Shown here: positions 27,960-35,603 of the stretch, piece by piece
Position numbering within the stretch: position 1 is the first letter of the stretch
Layout: each line of letters begins with the position of its first letter
Origin: an uncultured Mycobacteriaceae bacterium
GTDB taxonomy: Bacteria; Actinomycetota; Actinomycetes; Mycobacteriales; Mycobacteriaceae
Assembly: GCA_902826815.1 (NCBI GenBank)
Contig: CADEGF010000013.1
Coordinates: 41,609-105,608 of the forward strand
Length of the DNA stretch: 64,000 nt
Direction of reading: 5' to 3'
Notes under the pieces: model-generated
The model's input: only the letters and a program-made list of their open reading frames with translations
The model's database searches: none
What the model was told of the DNA's origin: nothing
Program-made: the position numbers and the translations under genes

Positions 27960-29594
27960 ATGGGCACCACCGACGAGCTCCAGCGGGCTCGCAGCTTGAT
28001 CTTCGCCGCCAAAGAGGAGACGGCGAAGATCAAGCTTGTCGCGCTCGGCGAGAAGATCGAGGACGGCGAGCGCGACGATCTCCTGCTCGAGATCTTCGCC
28101 CTACTCGGCGAGCTGTATCTCGTCCGCACCGCCTATAACGGCACCGAGGAGTGCATTCGCCGCATCGACGAGTGCCTGGCCATCTACCGGTCGATCCGGG
28201 CGGGCACGAATCCCGAAGCCGCTGCGCAGGTGACGATGTCGGACGCCGAGGTGGACCACATGCTGTGCCGGTACACCCGCCGTGCCCAATTTCTGCGGAC
28301 CGGCCTTGCGGCCGCCGCCCACGGCGATCACGAGGGTGCGGAGCTGGCCTTGTGCATGCTGTGCAGCGACGACTCGGGCGCCGCCTTTCCTGACCTGGCC
28401 GACGAGCATCGGTTCCTGATCACGTCCGCGCAGATCATCTGCGCAAGCGCGTTGTGCGATGACGACCTTCACGTGCAGTCGGTTCCGCTGTGGGAGAAGG
28501 TGACCGAGACGATCGACCGACCTGGCGACGGTCGCGAATCCGATGACCATCTGCTCGTGCAGGGCGCCACCGGATACGGCAGATTCTGCATCGAGACCGG
28601 CAGGCTGGCGGAGGCGGAGCCATGGCTGCGGCGGGCGGGCGCCCGCGCCGAGGCGCGCGGCTGGGAGTTGGCGAAAGCGCGAACCCAACTCGAGCGCGGA
28701 ACGGCCTCGTGGGCATCGGGTGATGTCTGGCAGACCCAGACCCTGGTTCACGAGGCGTATCCCGCGATCGCGGAGGGCTATCGTGCGCACGACGTGTCCA
28801 GGAGCTGGCTGTACCTCGGCCTGATCGCCATGTCATTGGACAAGCTCGACGACGCCGACGAGCGATTCGGCCATGCCGAGCGGCACTGGCGTGAGGTCGA
28901 GAAGCCGCTTCACATCCACCGCATCCTGCTTCAGCGCAGCTGGGTCGACATCCTGCGGAACCGTTTCGAAAGCGCAGCCGAGAAGGTCGCGCAGGCACGG
29001 GAACTCCTCGATTCCTGGCCGCGCCACAGCTGGCTTCAGTACGCCAGGCTCGACGACCACATGGGCAGCATCCTGCGCGCCGAGGCGATCGCCGATCCCG
29101 GTAGCGCCGCTGAGAAACTCCGGCAAGCAGCCGAACTGAAGGTGCCTGCGGCGCTCGCGGTGGACTCGGTACGGCACGCGATCGTCGACGCCGACGCCCG
29201 GATGCGGTGGGCCACGCTGGTGTCGGCACGGATACTCGCGGGCGCATTCGCCGTCGCCTACGAAGCAGGAAACGTCGACCTGTTGAGCGAGCTCGTCGAG
29301 TATCACTGCGCGCGAGGAGCTTTCAGCACAGAACCGGGAGACAGCGCCGCCGATGACTGGATGGGTTCCGCGACGGCGGCGGTACCGGTCGAGGCAGAGG
29401 ACGAGTACGCGCTGGTGGCCGCGGGATCGCCGTCGGCAGCACTCGCCGGAGGACTGACGCGGCTCGGACCATTGCCGCCGTTACGGATGGATCCCGACAT
29501 GCCGCCGATCATGAGCAGGTATCGCGAGTTGGCGCATCAGCGCTACGGCCGCGACATCACCTCTGGCGAGGTTCCTTGGTCGACGTGGCCGTGA
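27960..29594 (+). CDS. TPR-like helical-repeat protein paired with a CHAT protease
   Basis: A 544-residue, all-helical protein with no signal peptide or membrane segment. Helix pairs typical of TPR solenoids recur, for example IETGRLAEAEPWLRRAGARAEARGW, YLGLIAMSLDKLDDADERFGHAERHW and SWVDILRNRFESAAEKVAQARELL. Two cysteine-containing helices (ELALCMLCSDDSG) are unusual. The C-terminus ends in a Pro-rich tail. GTG 27954 is an alternative start, but ATG 27960 fits the leaderless promoter. The stop TGA overlaps the GTG of the CHAT gene by GTGA, so the two products are made together. TPR partners of bacterial CHAT/caspase-like proteases generally act as sensors or substrates. Which applies here is unknown. 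Confidence 0.8.
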   Translation: MGTTDELQRARSLIFAAKEETAKIKLVALGEKIEDGERDDLLLEIFALLGELYLVRTAYNGTEECIRRIDECLAIYRSIRAGTNPEAAAQVTMSDAEVDHMLCRYTRRAQFLRTGLAAAAHGDHEGAELALCMLCSDDSGAAFPDLADEHRFLITSAQIICASALCDDDLHVQSVPLWEKVTETIDRPGDGRESDDHLLVQGATGYGRFCIETGRLAEAEPWLRRAGARAEARGWELAKARTQLERGTASWASGDVWQTQTLVHEAYPAIAEGYRAHDVSRSWLYLGLIAMSLDKLDDADERFGHAERHWREVEKPLHIHRILLQRSWVDILRNRFESAAEKVAQARELLDSWPRHSWLQYARLDDHMGSILRAEAIADPGSAAEKLRQAAELKVPAALAVDSVRHAIVDADARMRWATLVSARILAGAFAVAYEAGNVDLLSELVEYHCARGAFSTEPGDSAADDWMGSATAAVPVEAEDEYALVAAGSPSAALAGGLTRLGPLPPLRMDPDMPPIMSRYRELAHQRYGRDITSGEVPWSTWP

Positions 29595-30808
29595 GCGAAG
29601 CGCAGCGGCAAACCCTGGTGCTGCGGTTCGCCGACGTCGGCGTCGCCACCTACGCCAGCCTTCGCGTCGTCGGAGCACCGTCGCGCACGGTCACCTGGGT
29701 GGTCGAGGAGCCGACGCTGGTCGCCGTTCTCTCCGAACTCGCGAAGGCGTTGCCGGACCCTCAAGGAACCGAAACCCAACGCGACGCCGTCGAACGCGCC
29801 ATTGCGACAGGCCCGTTCGCATCGCAGGCCGGAGAATCGGCTCTTGCGAGCAGCCTTGGCTCTCAACTCATCGCGGCGCCCGCCTGGCAATTGTTGACAG
29901 ACTGTGTCGCGTCACCGCGTGCTGCGTTGTTCGTGTCGCCGACCGCACGGCTGGCCAGAGTTCCGTGGTCGGCGTTGGCGATGCCGGGCGACGACGGCTT
30001 CCGGTTGATCGAGCTCGTCGACGTGCTGATGGCGGCGCCGCCGAACATCGTGAACGCACCGCGTTCAAGCGTTGGCTGGCAGACCAGGAAGGACGGACCG
30101 CCCCTGCTGGTGCTCGATCCGCGGGTGCCAGGCCAGCGGCCTGACTCGCCGCTGGGCTCGGTTCTGGGCAGACCGTCGCCGGATACCCCGTTGGCGCGCC
30201 ATTTCGGTGACCTGATGCAGCGACGGGCCGTACTTCCCGGTGTCACAACGCCGGTCGAGTTGTTCCGGCGCGCAGATGCGGGCCGTGCGTGGCTGGCCGA
30301 CCAGCTCACACTCGCCCCGAGCAGGTTGCTTTATGTCGGGCACGCGACGGCCGCCGACGGCGATGTGGGGCACGCCGACCGCGCGGCACTACACCTCGCC
30401 GACGAGCGACCGCTGACGGCGGCGGACCTGATGTCGGCCAAGCTGCCGGTCCCGCCAAGGGTCGCGCTTCTGGCATGCGCGTCGGGCGGGGACTACCAGT
30501 TCGACGAGGCTACCGGTCTGGTGGCCGCGATGATTCTGTGCGGGGCGCAGCTGGTGACAGCCACGCTGTGGTCACTGCCGACCGCAGCCGGCTACCGGCA
30601 GTTCGTCCCCAATTCCGTTGATCCGGAAGCCGATCCGATGGTCGATGCGGTCGTCGCGGTCGACAGCAGCCATGGTGACTCCGACGCGGGCAGCGCGGTC
30701 AACCGCTGGCAGCGGGAGCAGATGCGGCGCTGGCGCGACGGTGATCTGACCGCAAGCCCGCTGTACTGGGCCGCTCTCGTGACATTCGCCGTCGACGGAG
30801 CGCGGTGA
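29591..30808 (+). CDS. CHAT-domain (caspase-like) cysteine protease
   Basis: A 405-residue protein with a CHAT domain in its C-terminal two thirds. The predicted catalytic dyad is His251 in LLYVGHATAADG and Cys296 in VALLACASGGDYQFDEATGL, 45 residues apart and each at the end of a hydrophobic strand. A further family sign is AMILCGAQLVTATLWSLP. The N-terminal 110 residues are a separate alpha/beta region. CHAT proteases are clan CD relatives of caspases and separase and cleave partner proteins. GTG 29591 was chosen because it overlaps the TPR stop (GTGA). The TTG at 29576 is less likely. No membrane segment is present. Confidence 0.85.
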   Translation: MSEAQRQTLVLRFADVGVATYASLRVVGAPSRTVTWVVEEPTLVAVLSELAKALPDPQGTETQRDAVERAIATGPFASQAGESALASSLGSQLIAAPAWQLLTDCVASPRAALFVSPTARLARVPWSALAMPGDDGFRLIELVDVLMAAPPNIVNAPRSSVGWQTRKDGPPLLVLDPRVPGQRPDSPLGSVLGRPSPDTPLARHFGDLMQRRAVLPGVTTPVELFRRADAGRAWLADQLTLAPSRLLYVGHATAADGDVGHADRAALHLADERPLTAADLMSAKLPVPPRVALLACASGGDYQFDEATGLVAAMILCGAQLVTATLWSLPTAAGYRQFVPNSVDPEADPMVDAVVAVDSSHGDSDAGSAVNRWQREQMRRWRDGDLTASPLYWAALVTFAVDGAR

Positions 30809-30811
30809 CCG

Positions 30812-31336
30812 TCAGCCCGGGGGCACCGAGATGGCGATCTCGGACTCGTCGCCAGGCCGGAAGTAGGTATCGATGACGCTGCCTGGCGCCACCTTCGCCA
30901 TCGACGAAGCCGGTATCAGCGCGGTCTCCTGTACGGCGAACTGGCCGCCAGTCGGCCTGCTGACCATGACGTCGAGTTCGACTTCGCGGTAGTCCTCGCG
31001 GGTTTCGCCGGTCGGGCGCATACCGGTGATGACGCCATGGGACCGGGTTCCGTGCCGGATCAGGTCGAGTTGGTGCCCGGTGAGCAGACCTTTGTCGACG
31101 AGCATCTGGTCGAAGGCGGCGCGGACCGCCAGCATGTCGTCGGCCAGCGAAAGTTGTTCGCGTGCTGCGGGGTCGAACGCCACCAACAGCACGGCGCCGG
31201 GACGCAGCGTGGAGGTGATGGCGTCATCGAGTCCGATGTCCGGCTGCGCCGATGCGCGGGGACCGGATAGCAGGCGAGTCGCCGAGATGCCGACCCCGAC
31301 AACGGCAAGGAAAGTTAGCAACAACAGGTCAGGCAT
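30812..31336 (-). CDS. Small membrane-anchored protein of unknown function
   Basis: A 174-residue protein with one N-terminal transmembrane segment (MPDLLLLTFLAVVGVGISA). A helical part follows (LADDMLAVRAAFDQMLVDKGLLTGHQLDLIR), then a beta-rich C-terminal domain (SHGVITGMRPTGETREDYREVELDVMV, YFRPGDESEIAISVP). I do not recognise the family. The start ATG 31336 removes an unsupported N-terminal extension that reaches 31375. It is convergent with the CHAT gene (three bases between stops) and divergent from the gene at 31420, so it sits inside the TPR-CHAT island and shares a promoter region with the second pair of genes. Confidence 0.65.
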   Translation of the reverse strand: MPDLLLLTFLAVVGVGISATRLLSGPRASAQPDIGLDDAITSTLRPGAVLLVAFDPAAREQLSLADDMLAVRAAFDQMLVDKGLLTGHQLDLIRHGTRSHGVITGMRPTGETREDYREVELDVMVSRPTGGQFAVQETALIPASSMAKVAPGSVIDTYFRPGDESEIAISVPPG

Positions 31337-31386
31337 GTACCTAGGTTCTGACGGCGGCACGGCTACCGAACCCAACTTTCCGGCTA

Positions 31387-31399
31387 GGTGATATTCACC
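31387..31399. promoter_or_regulatory. Candidate operator GGTGA-TAT-TCACC in the divergent promoter region
   Basis: A perfect five-base inverted repeat with a three-base centre lies in the 83-base region between the divergent genes 30812-31336 and 31420-32727. It ends nine bases before the -10 box (TATCCT) of the latter, so a bound protein would block that promoter. The regulator is unknown. Confidence 0.4.
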
Positions 31400-31407
31400 G
31401 CCACTCC

Positions 31408-31413
31408 TATCCT
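31408..31413 (+). promoter_or_regulatory. -10 box TATCCT of the operon starting at 31420
   Basis: TATCCT followed by six bases and then ATG 31420 fits a leaderless promoter. No ribosome-binding site is present. Confidence 0.5.
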
Positions 31414-31419
31414 CTAGGG

Positions 31420-32727
31420 ATGACCTCGGGGGCGACGGCAGACGCGGCGATCGCCGTGACCCGGCCGCGCCAGGCCGTGATCGACTACGCGTGGCGCGCG
31501 ATCGGGCCGGGAGTCGAGGTGCTCAGCGGCGAGGACGGTGGCCCGTTACGCAGGACGGTCAAGCGGATCATCGACCCCCTCGTGCTCCGGCTGCGCGCGA
31601 ACACCCAGTACTCGGCGCCGTTCGTCGACGCAGGCGTCGCATCGGCGATGCACGATCTGATCGTCGGCAACGGATCCGCGTTGCGCGACACGGCGGCATG
31701 GTTCGACGTGCTCAAGCGGGAACGCCGCAGGCTCCGCATCACGGCGGGTAACGCACAGGAGCTGTACTTCCCAGTCTGTTTCGAACTCGCCGTGACAAAA
31801 GGGGGACCCGCGGGCGGCGACGGCGAGGCGGCGACGGTGTTGCAGGGCATTCATGCCGACCGCGACCGCACCGGCATCGAGGTGCTCAATCAGTTCGTCG
31901 CCGACCAGCAGGTCATCGCGAAACTGTCCGAGCAGCTCAGACACAGCTGGCGCGACGTACGGGCAGGCGGCGAGATCGCAGGCCCGTTCCTCTCGGGCCT
32001 CTGCACCGTTCTCGGCCCCGCCGAGGGCCACCGGGCTGCGGTGGCGCGCCAGCGCGTGTGGTCGGCCCTGATCGCCGATGCCACGCCGTACAACCTCGGC
32101 GCGAAGGCTCACGATGAAGTGACCGATCTCCCGTGGTCGATTGTTCACCTCGGATTGAGTTCAGTTGAGCCGCAACAAATACCGGTGATCGTCGGCGGAT
32201 CCGCCAACGATCGGCCGCTGAATCGATCGGTTGTCGATCGCGTGCGTGCCACACTTCGGCGCGCTCTCGATCGAGACGAGCTGCCCGATGTCCCGCTGCT
32301 GTGCGCAGAGGAGGTCGACAGGTCGTGCGCGCCGTGGGGGCTACTCGCCGAGGACAATCAGGCCACGCTGATCGCGGGGATCGAGGTCGCGGTCGATCTC
32401 GCGCCGCTGACCGACGTGGTACCGCGTTATCAACTGTCCGGAGTTATCCAGGCGCGGCTGCGCAAAGAGGCCTATGTGATGCACGCACGCCGGTATCTGG
32501 TGGAGGGCGGGCCGATTCATCCGCGTCAGCAGCAGGTGATCGACGACCTGTCCTCGTTCGCGCGGCCGTATCTCAGCCGGTTGTGGGCCCGGCTTCACGG
32601 CCGTGACGTCTGGCAGGAGCGGGGCACCGACGTGGATGACGTCCGATCACTGCTCGAGGGTGTCGCGCGGTCGGTGAGCCTCGATCACCGCCAGCGCATC
32701 AAGGCGATGTTGCAGGTGGCCGGATGA
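31420..32727 (+). CDS. Unknown protein, first gene of a coupled pair in the TPR-CHAT island
   Basis: A 435-residue soluble protein of no family I can recognise. It has no signal peptide or membrane segment. Notable stretches are RRTVKRIIDPLVLRLRANTQYSAPFVDAG, FDVLKRERRRLRITAGNAQELYFPVCFELA, QQVIAKLSEQLRHSWRDVRAGGEIAGPFLSGL, LPWSIVHLGLSSVEP and a helical C-terminus (LSRLWARLHGRDVWQERG, LEGVARSVSLDHRQRIKAML). No nucleotide-binding or protease motif is apparent. The last codons overlap the next start as ATGA, so the two are translated together. By position it probably belongs to the same functional module as the TPR and CHAT genes, but this is an inference. Confidence 0.7.
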   Translation: MTSGATADAAIAVTRPRQAVIDYAWRAIGPGVEVLSGEDGGPLRRTVKRIIDPLVLRLRANTQYSAPFVDAGVASAMHDLIVGNGSALRDTAAWFDVLKRERRRLRITAGNAQELYFPVCFELAVTKGGPAGGDGEAATVLQGIHADRDRTGIEVLNQFVADQQVIAKLSEQLRHSWRDVRAGGEIAGPFLSGLCTVLGPAEGHRAAVARQRVWSALIADATPYNLGAKAHDEVTDLPWSIVHLGLSSVEPQQIPVIVGGSANDRPLNRSVVDRVRATLRRALDRDELPDVPLLCAEEVDRSCAPWGLLAEDNQATLIAGIEVAVDLAPLTDVVPRYQLSGVIQARLRKEAYVMHARRYLVEGGPIHPRQQQVIDDLSSFARPYLSRLWARLHGRDVWQERGTDVDDVRSLLEGVARSVSLDHRQRIKAMLQVAG

Positions 32728-33815
32728 AACTCATCGCCGAATCGGGTCTCTGGAGTACGGGCCCACTGGTCGCGCCGACTCCGCTGACCGCCGTGCTGGA
32801 AGTCAGCGGCGCGGTGCTGTCGTGGGCGATCGACGAGGAACCCGCCGCGGCGGCGATCACCTTCACCGACCTGGCTCGCGCCGACTGGCTGTGGCGCGTA
32901 CTCGGCGAATCCGGTCACAGCGCGGTGGCTGCGGCGGTCGACGGACACCTACCCGACGATGCGCAGACGATCGACGTGGACGGCGTCGCCGTGTTGCCCG
33001 GCTCCTTCGACCAGTTACGGCGGTTGGCACTTGGTCACTGGATGCGGCGCTGGTGGCCTGCCAGCCACCGCGACGGCATCGCCGCCCTCGACAGCGCCGT
33101 GCTCGACGCCGAGATTGCGCTTCTGACATCCGCCGCAGAGGGTTTCTTCGTCGACGACACCTTCGACTCGGACGTGGCGGAGCTCCTCGCCGGCCATGTC
33201 GCGGCGCTCAACGAGCTTGTCAGGGCCGGAGACCCGCGCATCGTGGAGTTGATCCGGTCTGCGAGCGAGCTGACCGACGACGTCGGGACGGTCCTCGTCG
33301 AGCCCGTCGCGACTGCCCCTCGGCGCGACGACTATGCGCTTGCGGCGGGTGCGGTGCGGGGTCAAACCGGTGCGGGTGTGATCGCGAGGGGGACCGCCTC
33401 GCTCAACTGGGCGGCCGTCCCGCCCGCACTGTTCGACGCGGCGGAGAACACCGTCGACTGGCACGTAGAGCCCGCAGAGTCAGATGCGAAAGCCGTTGTG
33501 GCCGTGCAATTGTTGGGATCCGGCTCGCCTGTGGGCGTCGTGGTGCGGCTGCGATCGGGCGATCTCGGCGGTGAGGGTGTCCTCGACGGAGATGGCCGGG
33601 TGAGCCTCCCGCTGGTCGACGCGCAACAGCGTCCGGTGACGGAATCAGCTGCCTGGAACCATGATTGGCAGGCGACCACAGTGACGGTCGGCGCCGATGT
33701 CGACGAATCGGCGCATACGCGCGATCGGGTCCGAGATTTCGCGCGGGCGCGGCTGGCGACGCCTGCTTCCGACGCATTCCTTGCCGAGATCCTCGCCGCC
33801 GAATCGGATTACTAA
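32724..33815 (+). CDS. Unknown protein, second gene of the coupled pair
   Basis: A 363-residue soluble protein I cannot assign. The N-terminal half includes LRRLALGHWMRRWWPASHRDGIAALDSAVLDAEIALLTSAAEGFF and GHVAALNELVRAGDPRIVELIRSASELTDDVG. This suggests a helical recognition or scaffold fold. The C-terminal half looks beta-rich (AVVAVQLLGSGSPVGVVVRLRSGDLG) and ends in an acidic helix. It starts on the ATGA overlap with the preceding gene. The WMRRWWP cluster is distinctive and would be a good search seed. No transmembrane segment or enzyme motif is seen. Confidence 0.7.
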   Translation: MKLIAESGLWSTGPLVAPTPLTAVLEVSGAVLSWAIDEEPAAAAITFTDLARADWLWRVLGESGHSAVAAAVDGHLPDDAQTIDVDGVAVLPGSFDQLRRLALGHWMRRWWPASHRDGIAALDSAVLDAEIALLTSAAEGFFVDDTFDSDVAELLAGHVAALNELVRAGDPRIVELIRSASELTDDVGTVLVEPVATAPRRDDYALAAGAVRGQTGAGVIARGTASLNWAAVPPALFDAAENTVDWHVEPAESDAKAVVAVQLLGSGSPVGVVVRLRSGDLGGEGVLDGDGRVSLPLVDAQQRPVTESAAWNHDWQATTVTVGADVDESAHTRDRVRDFARARLATPASDAFLAEILAAESDY

Positions 33816-33822
33816 GACTCGG

Positions 33823-34167
33823 CTAGGATTCGTCTCGGTCGGGGTGCATCGACTTGCGGATCTGTTCCAGCCGTTCCGCCGCCGCGCGTTGACGCTCCTC
33901 GTACTGCTCTTCCACCGAGCGTCCCTCCGGCGTCTCCGCCGCGAGTTCGGTTGCGCCGATGGCGGTGCCGTACCGCGTCTCGATCTTCTCCCGCACCGAC
34001 TCGAAGGTGGGCACACCGCCGGGTGTGTACCCGGTGTCGACGGGTTCGGCAGGTGGCGGTAGCGGTGGCGGTGCACCTGGCTCCACGACTTCGCCTTCGA
34101 TCTCCTGCGGCTCGGGCGTCGACGATTCGTCAGCCGGGGCCGGTTCGGGGTCGGGTTCGTCGGGCAT
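33823..34167 (-). CDS. Small acidic, proline-rich protein of unknown function
   Basis: A 114-residue protein. Residues 1-50 are a low-complexity Pro/Glu-rich region (PDEPDPEPAPADESSTPEPQ). The second half is a predicted amphipathic helix region (FESVREKIETRYGTAIGATELA, GRSVEEQYEERQRAAAERLEQIRKSM), suggesting a coiled coil. I do not recognise the family. It lies between the TPR-CHAT island, with which it is convergent, and the esterase gene on the same strand 21 bases downstream. It may be related to the small Rv1638A-type gene at this place in M. tuberculosis, but I cannot confirm that. Confidence 0.55.
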   Translation of the reverse strand: MPDEPDPEPAPADESSTPEPQEIEGEVVEPGAPPPLPPPAEPVDTGYTPGGVPTFESVREKIETRYGTAIGATELAAETPEGRSVEEQYEERQRAAAERLEQIRKSMHPDRDES

Positions 34168-34188
34168 AACGCAACGCTACGCCCACCC

Positions 34189-35556
34189 CTACCTGGCGGC
34201 GGTTTGTTCGATGGCGGGGCTCGGCGCTGCGGTCGGCAGCGGGGTCGGCGGCACATCGGGCGTGCCGATCTGGCCTGCCAGCCATGGCAGGGCCGCGGCG
34301 AAGGCGTGTGACGCGAACGGCCAGTCGTGCTTGCCCGGCTGGCTCACGACCGCGCAGTTGATGCCGTTGGCGGCACCCAACGCGCACAACGAGTTCGCGG
34401 CTGCAGCCTGGTCGTTCTTGGCGCGCTGGATCGTCGCGGTCGATCCGTTGACATCGAACCACCCGGAGACCCCCGAGTATGGGCCGTGTTTGGTGATGAC
34501 GGTCGTCGGGTCGAACGCCGCCCACGCGTTTTCGTTTCCGCCGAACAGCCGCGCGACCGTCTGGTCCTTATTGCCTGAGTTCGGGCCGATATCGCCCGCG
34601 ATGTCCTCGAACGCACTGAACATGTCCGGGTGCATGACCGCGAGGTCGACGGCGCACGTGCCGCCCATCGACCAGCCTGCGACCCCCCACTTGGCCCGAT
34701 CGGGGCTGACACCGAACTTCGAGACCATATAGGGCACAACGTCCTTGGTGAGATGATCGGCACTGTTGCCACGGCTGCCGTTGACACACTCGGTGTCGTT
34801 GTTGAACGCGCCGCCGGGGTCGACAAATACGACGACAGGGGCCTCGCCGTGATGAGCCGCGGCGAAGTCGTCGAGCATCTTCACCGCACCGCCGGTGCGC
34901 ACCCAGTCGGCTGGTGTGTTGAACTCGCCGCCGATCATCATCAGTGTCGGCAGTTTCGGCGCCGGGTTGCTGGCGTACCAGGCGGGCGGCAGATAGACCA
35001 GCTCGCCTCGGTGCCGGAAACCCGAAGCCGCGTCGCTGATGTCGACGGGAACGACCGTGCCCTTCGGCGGGATCTTGCGTTCGTGTTGCATGGCCATCAC
35101 GGTGACCTCGTCGGTCTGATCTGGCAGCGGCCCTGCAGTCAGCTGATTCCACGCGACCTGCACGGTGGGGAAGTAGCCGACCCACAGATTCAGTGCGAGC
35201 GCGGCGCACAGCAGGCTCAGCGGCAGCGCCGCCAGCGAGACGCCCCGCCGCCACCACCGTGCGCGTCGCCAACCCGCCAGCGCGACGGCGAGCGCGAAAC
35301 CGGTGAGTCCGATCCAGATCCAGAGTTCATTGGGCGCGGGATTGTCCGACAGTCCCTGCGACGCGACATACCAGTAGGTCGACGCGGCCATGGCCCCGCC
35401 GACGATCACCGCCCACGGCAGCCATCTGATCTGCCAGTGTCCGCTGCGTCGGCTGACGGCTGCGATCAGGACCAAGGCAGCGATCACCTGCACGGTGATC
35501 GGAAGCCATCCGTGCATCAGGGAAAGGTGGTGGCGCAACGAGTCGGGTAACGTCAC
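34189..35556 (-). CDS. Membrane-anchored esterase-family (antigen 85-like fold) protein, Rv1639c-like
   Basis: A 455-residue protein with four N-terminal transmembrane segments (residues about 17-150). An extracytoplasmic alpha/beta-hydrolase domain of the esterase-D/antigen 85-like group follows. The nucleophile elbow is GVAGWSMGGTCAVDLA (Ser in GWSMGG). AYLPP-type LVYLPPAWYA and PVVVFVDPGGAFNNDTECVNG precede it, and a candidate catalytic His is in GKHDWPFAS. Such proteins in mycobacteria act at the envelope. Acyltransfer or hydrolysis cannot be separated from sequence. It is directly downstream of lysX on the same strand, as in M. tuberculosis. Confidence 0.85.
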   Translation of the reverse strand: MTLPDSLRHHLSLMHGWLPITVQVIAALVLIAAVSRRSGHWQIRWLPWAVIVGGAMAASTYWYVASQGLSDNPAPNELWIWIGLTGFALAVALAGWRRARWWRRGVSLAALPLSLLCAALALNLWVGYFPTVQVAWNQLTAGPLPDQTDEVTVMAMQHERKIPPKGTVVPVDISDAASGFRHRGELVYLPPAWYASNPAPKLPTLMMIGGEFNTPADWVRTGGAVKMLDDFAAAHHGEAPVVVFVDPGGAFNNDTECVNGSRGNSADHLTKDVVPYMVSKFGVSPDRAKWGVAGWSMGGTCAVDLAVMHPDMFSAFEDIAGDIGPNSGNKDQTVARLFGGNENAWAAFDPTTVITKHGPYSGVSGWFDVNGSTATIQRAKNDQAAAANSLCALGAANGINCAVVSQPGKHDWPFASHAFAAALPWLAGQIGTPDVPPTPLPTAAPSPAIEQTAAR

Positions 35557-35603
35557 GGCAATATGGTGACGCGCTCACCTTGTGGTGCGCTGTGCGTTAG
35601 CTG

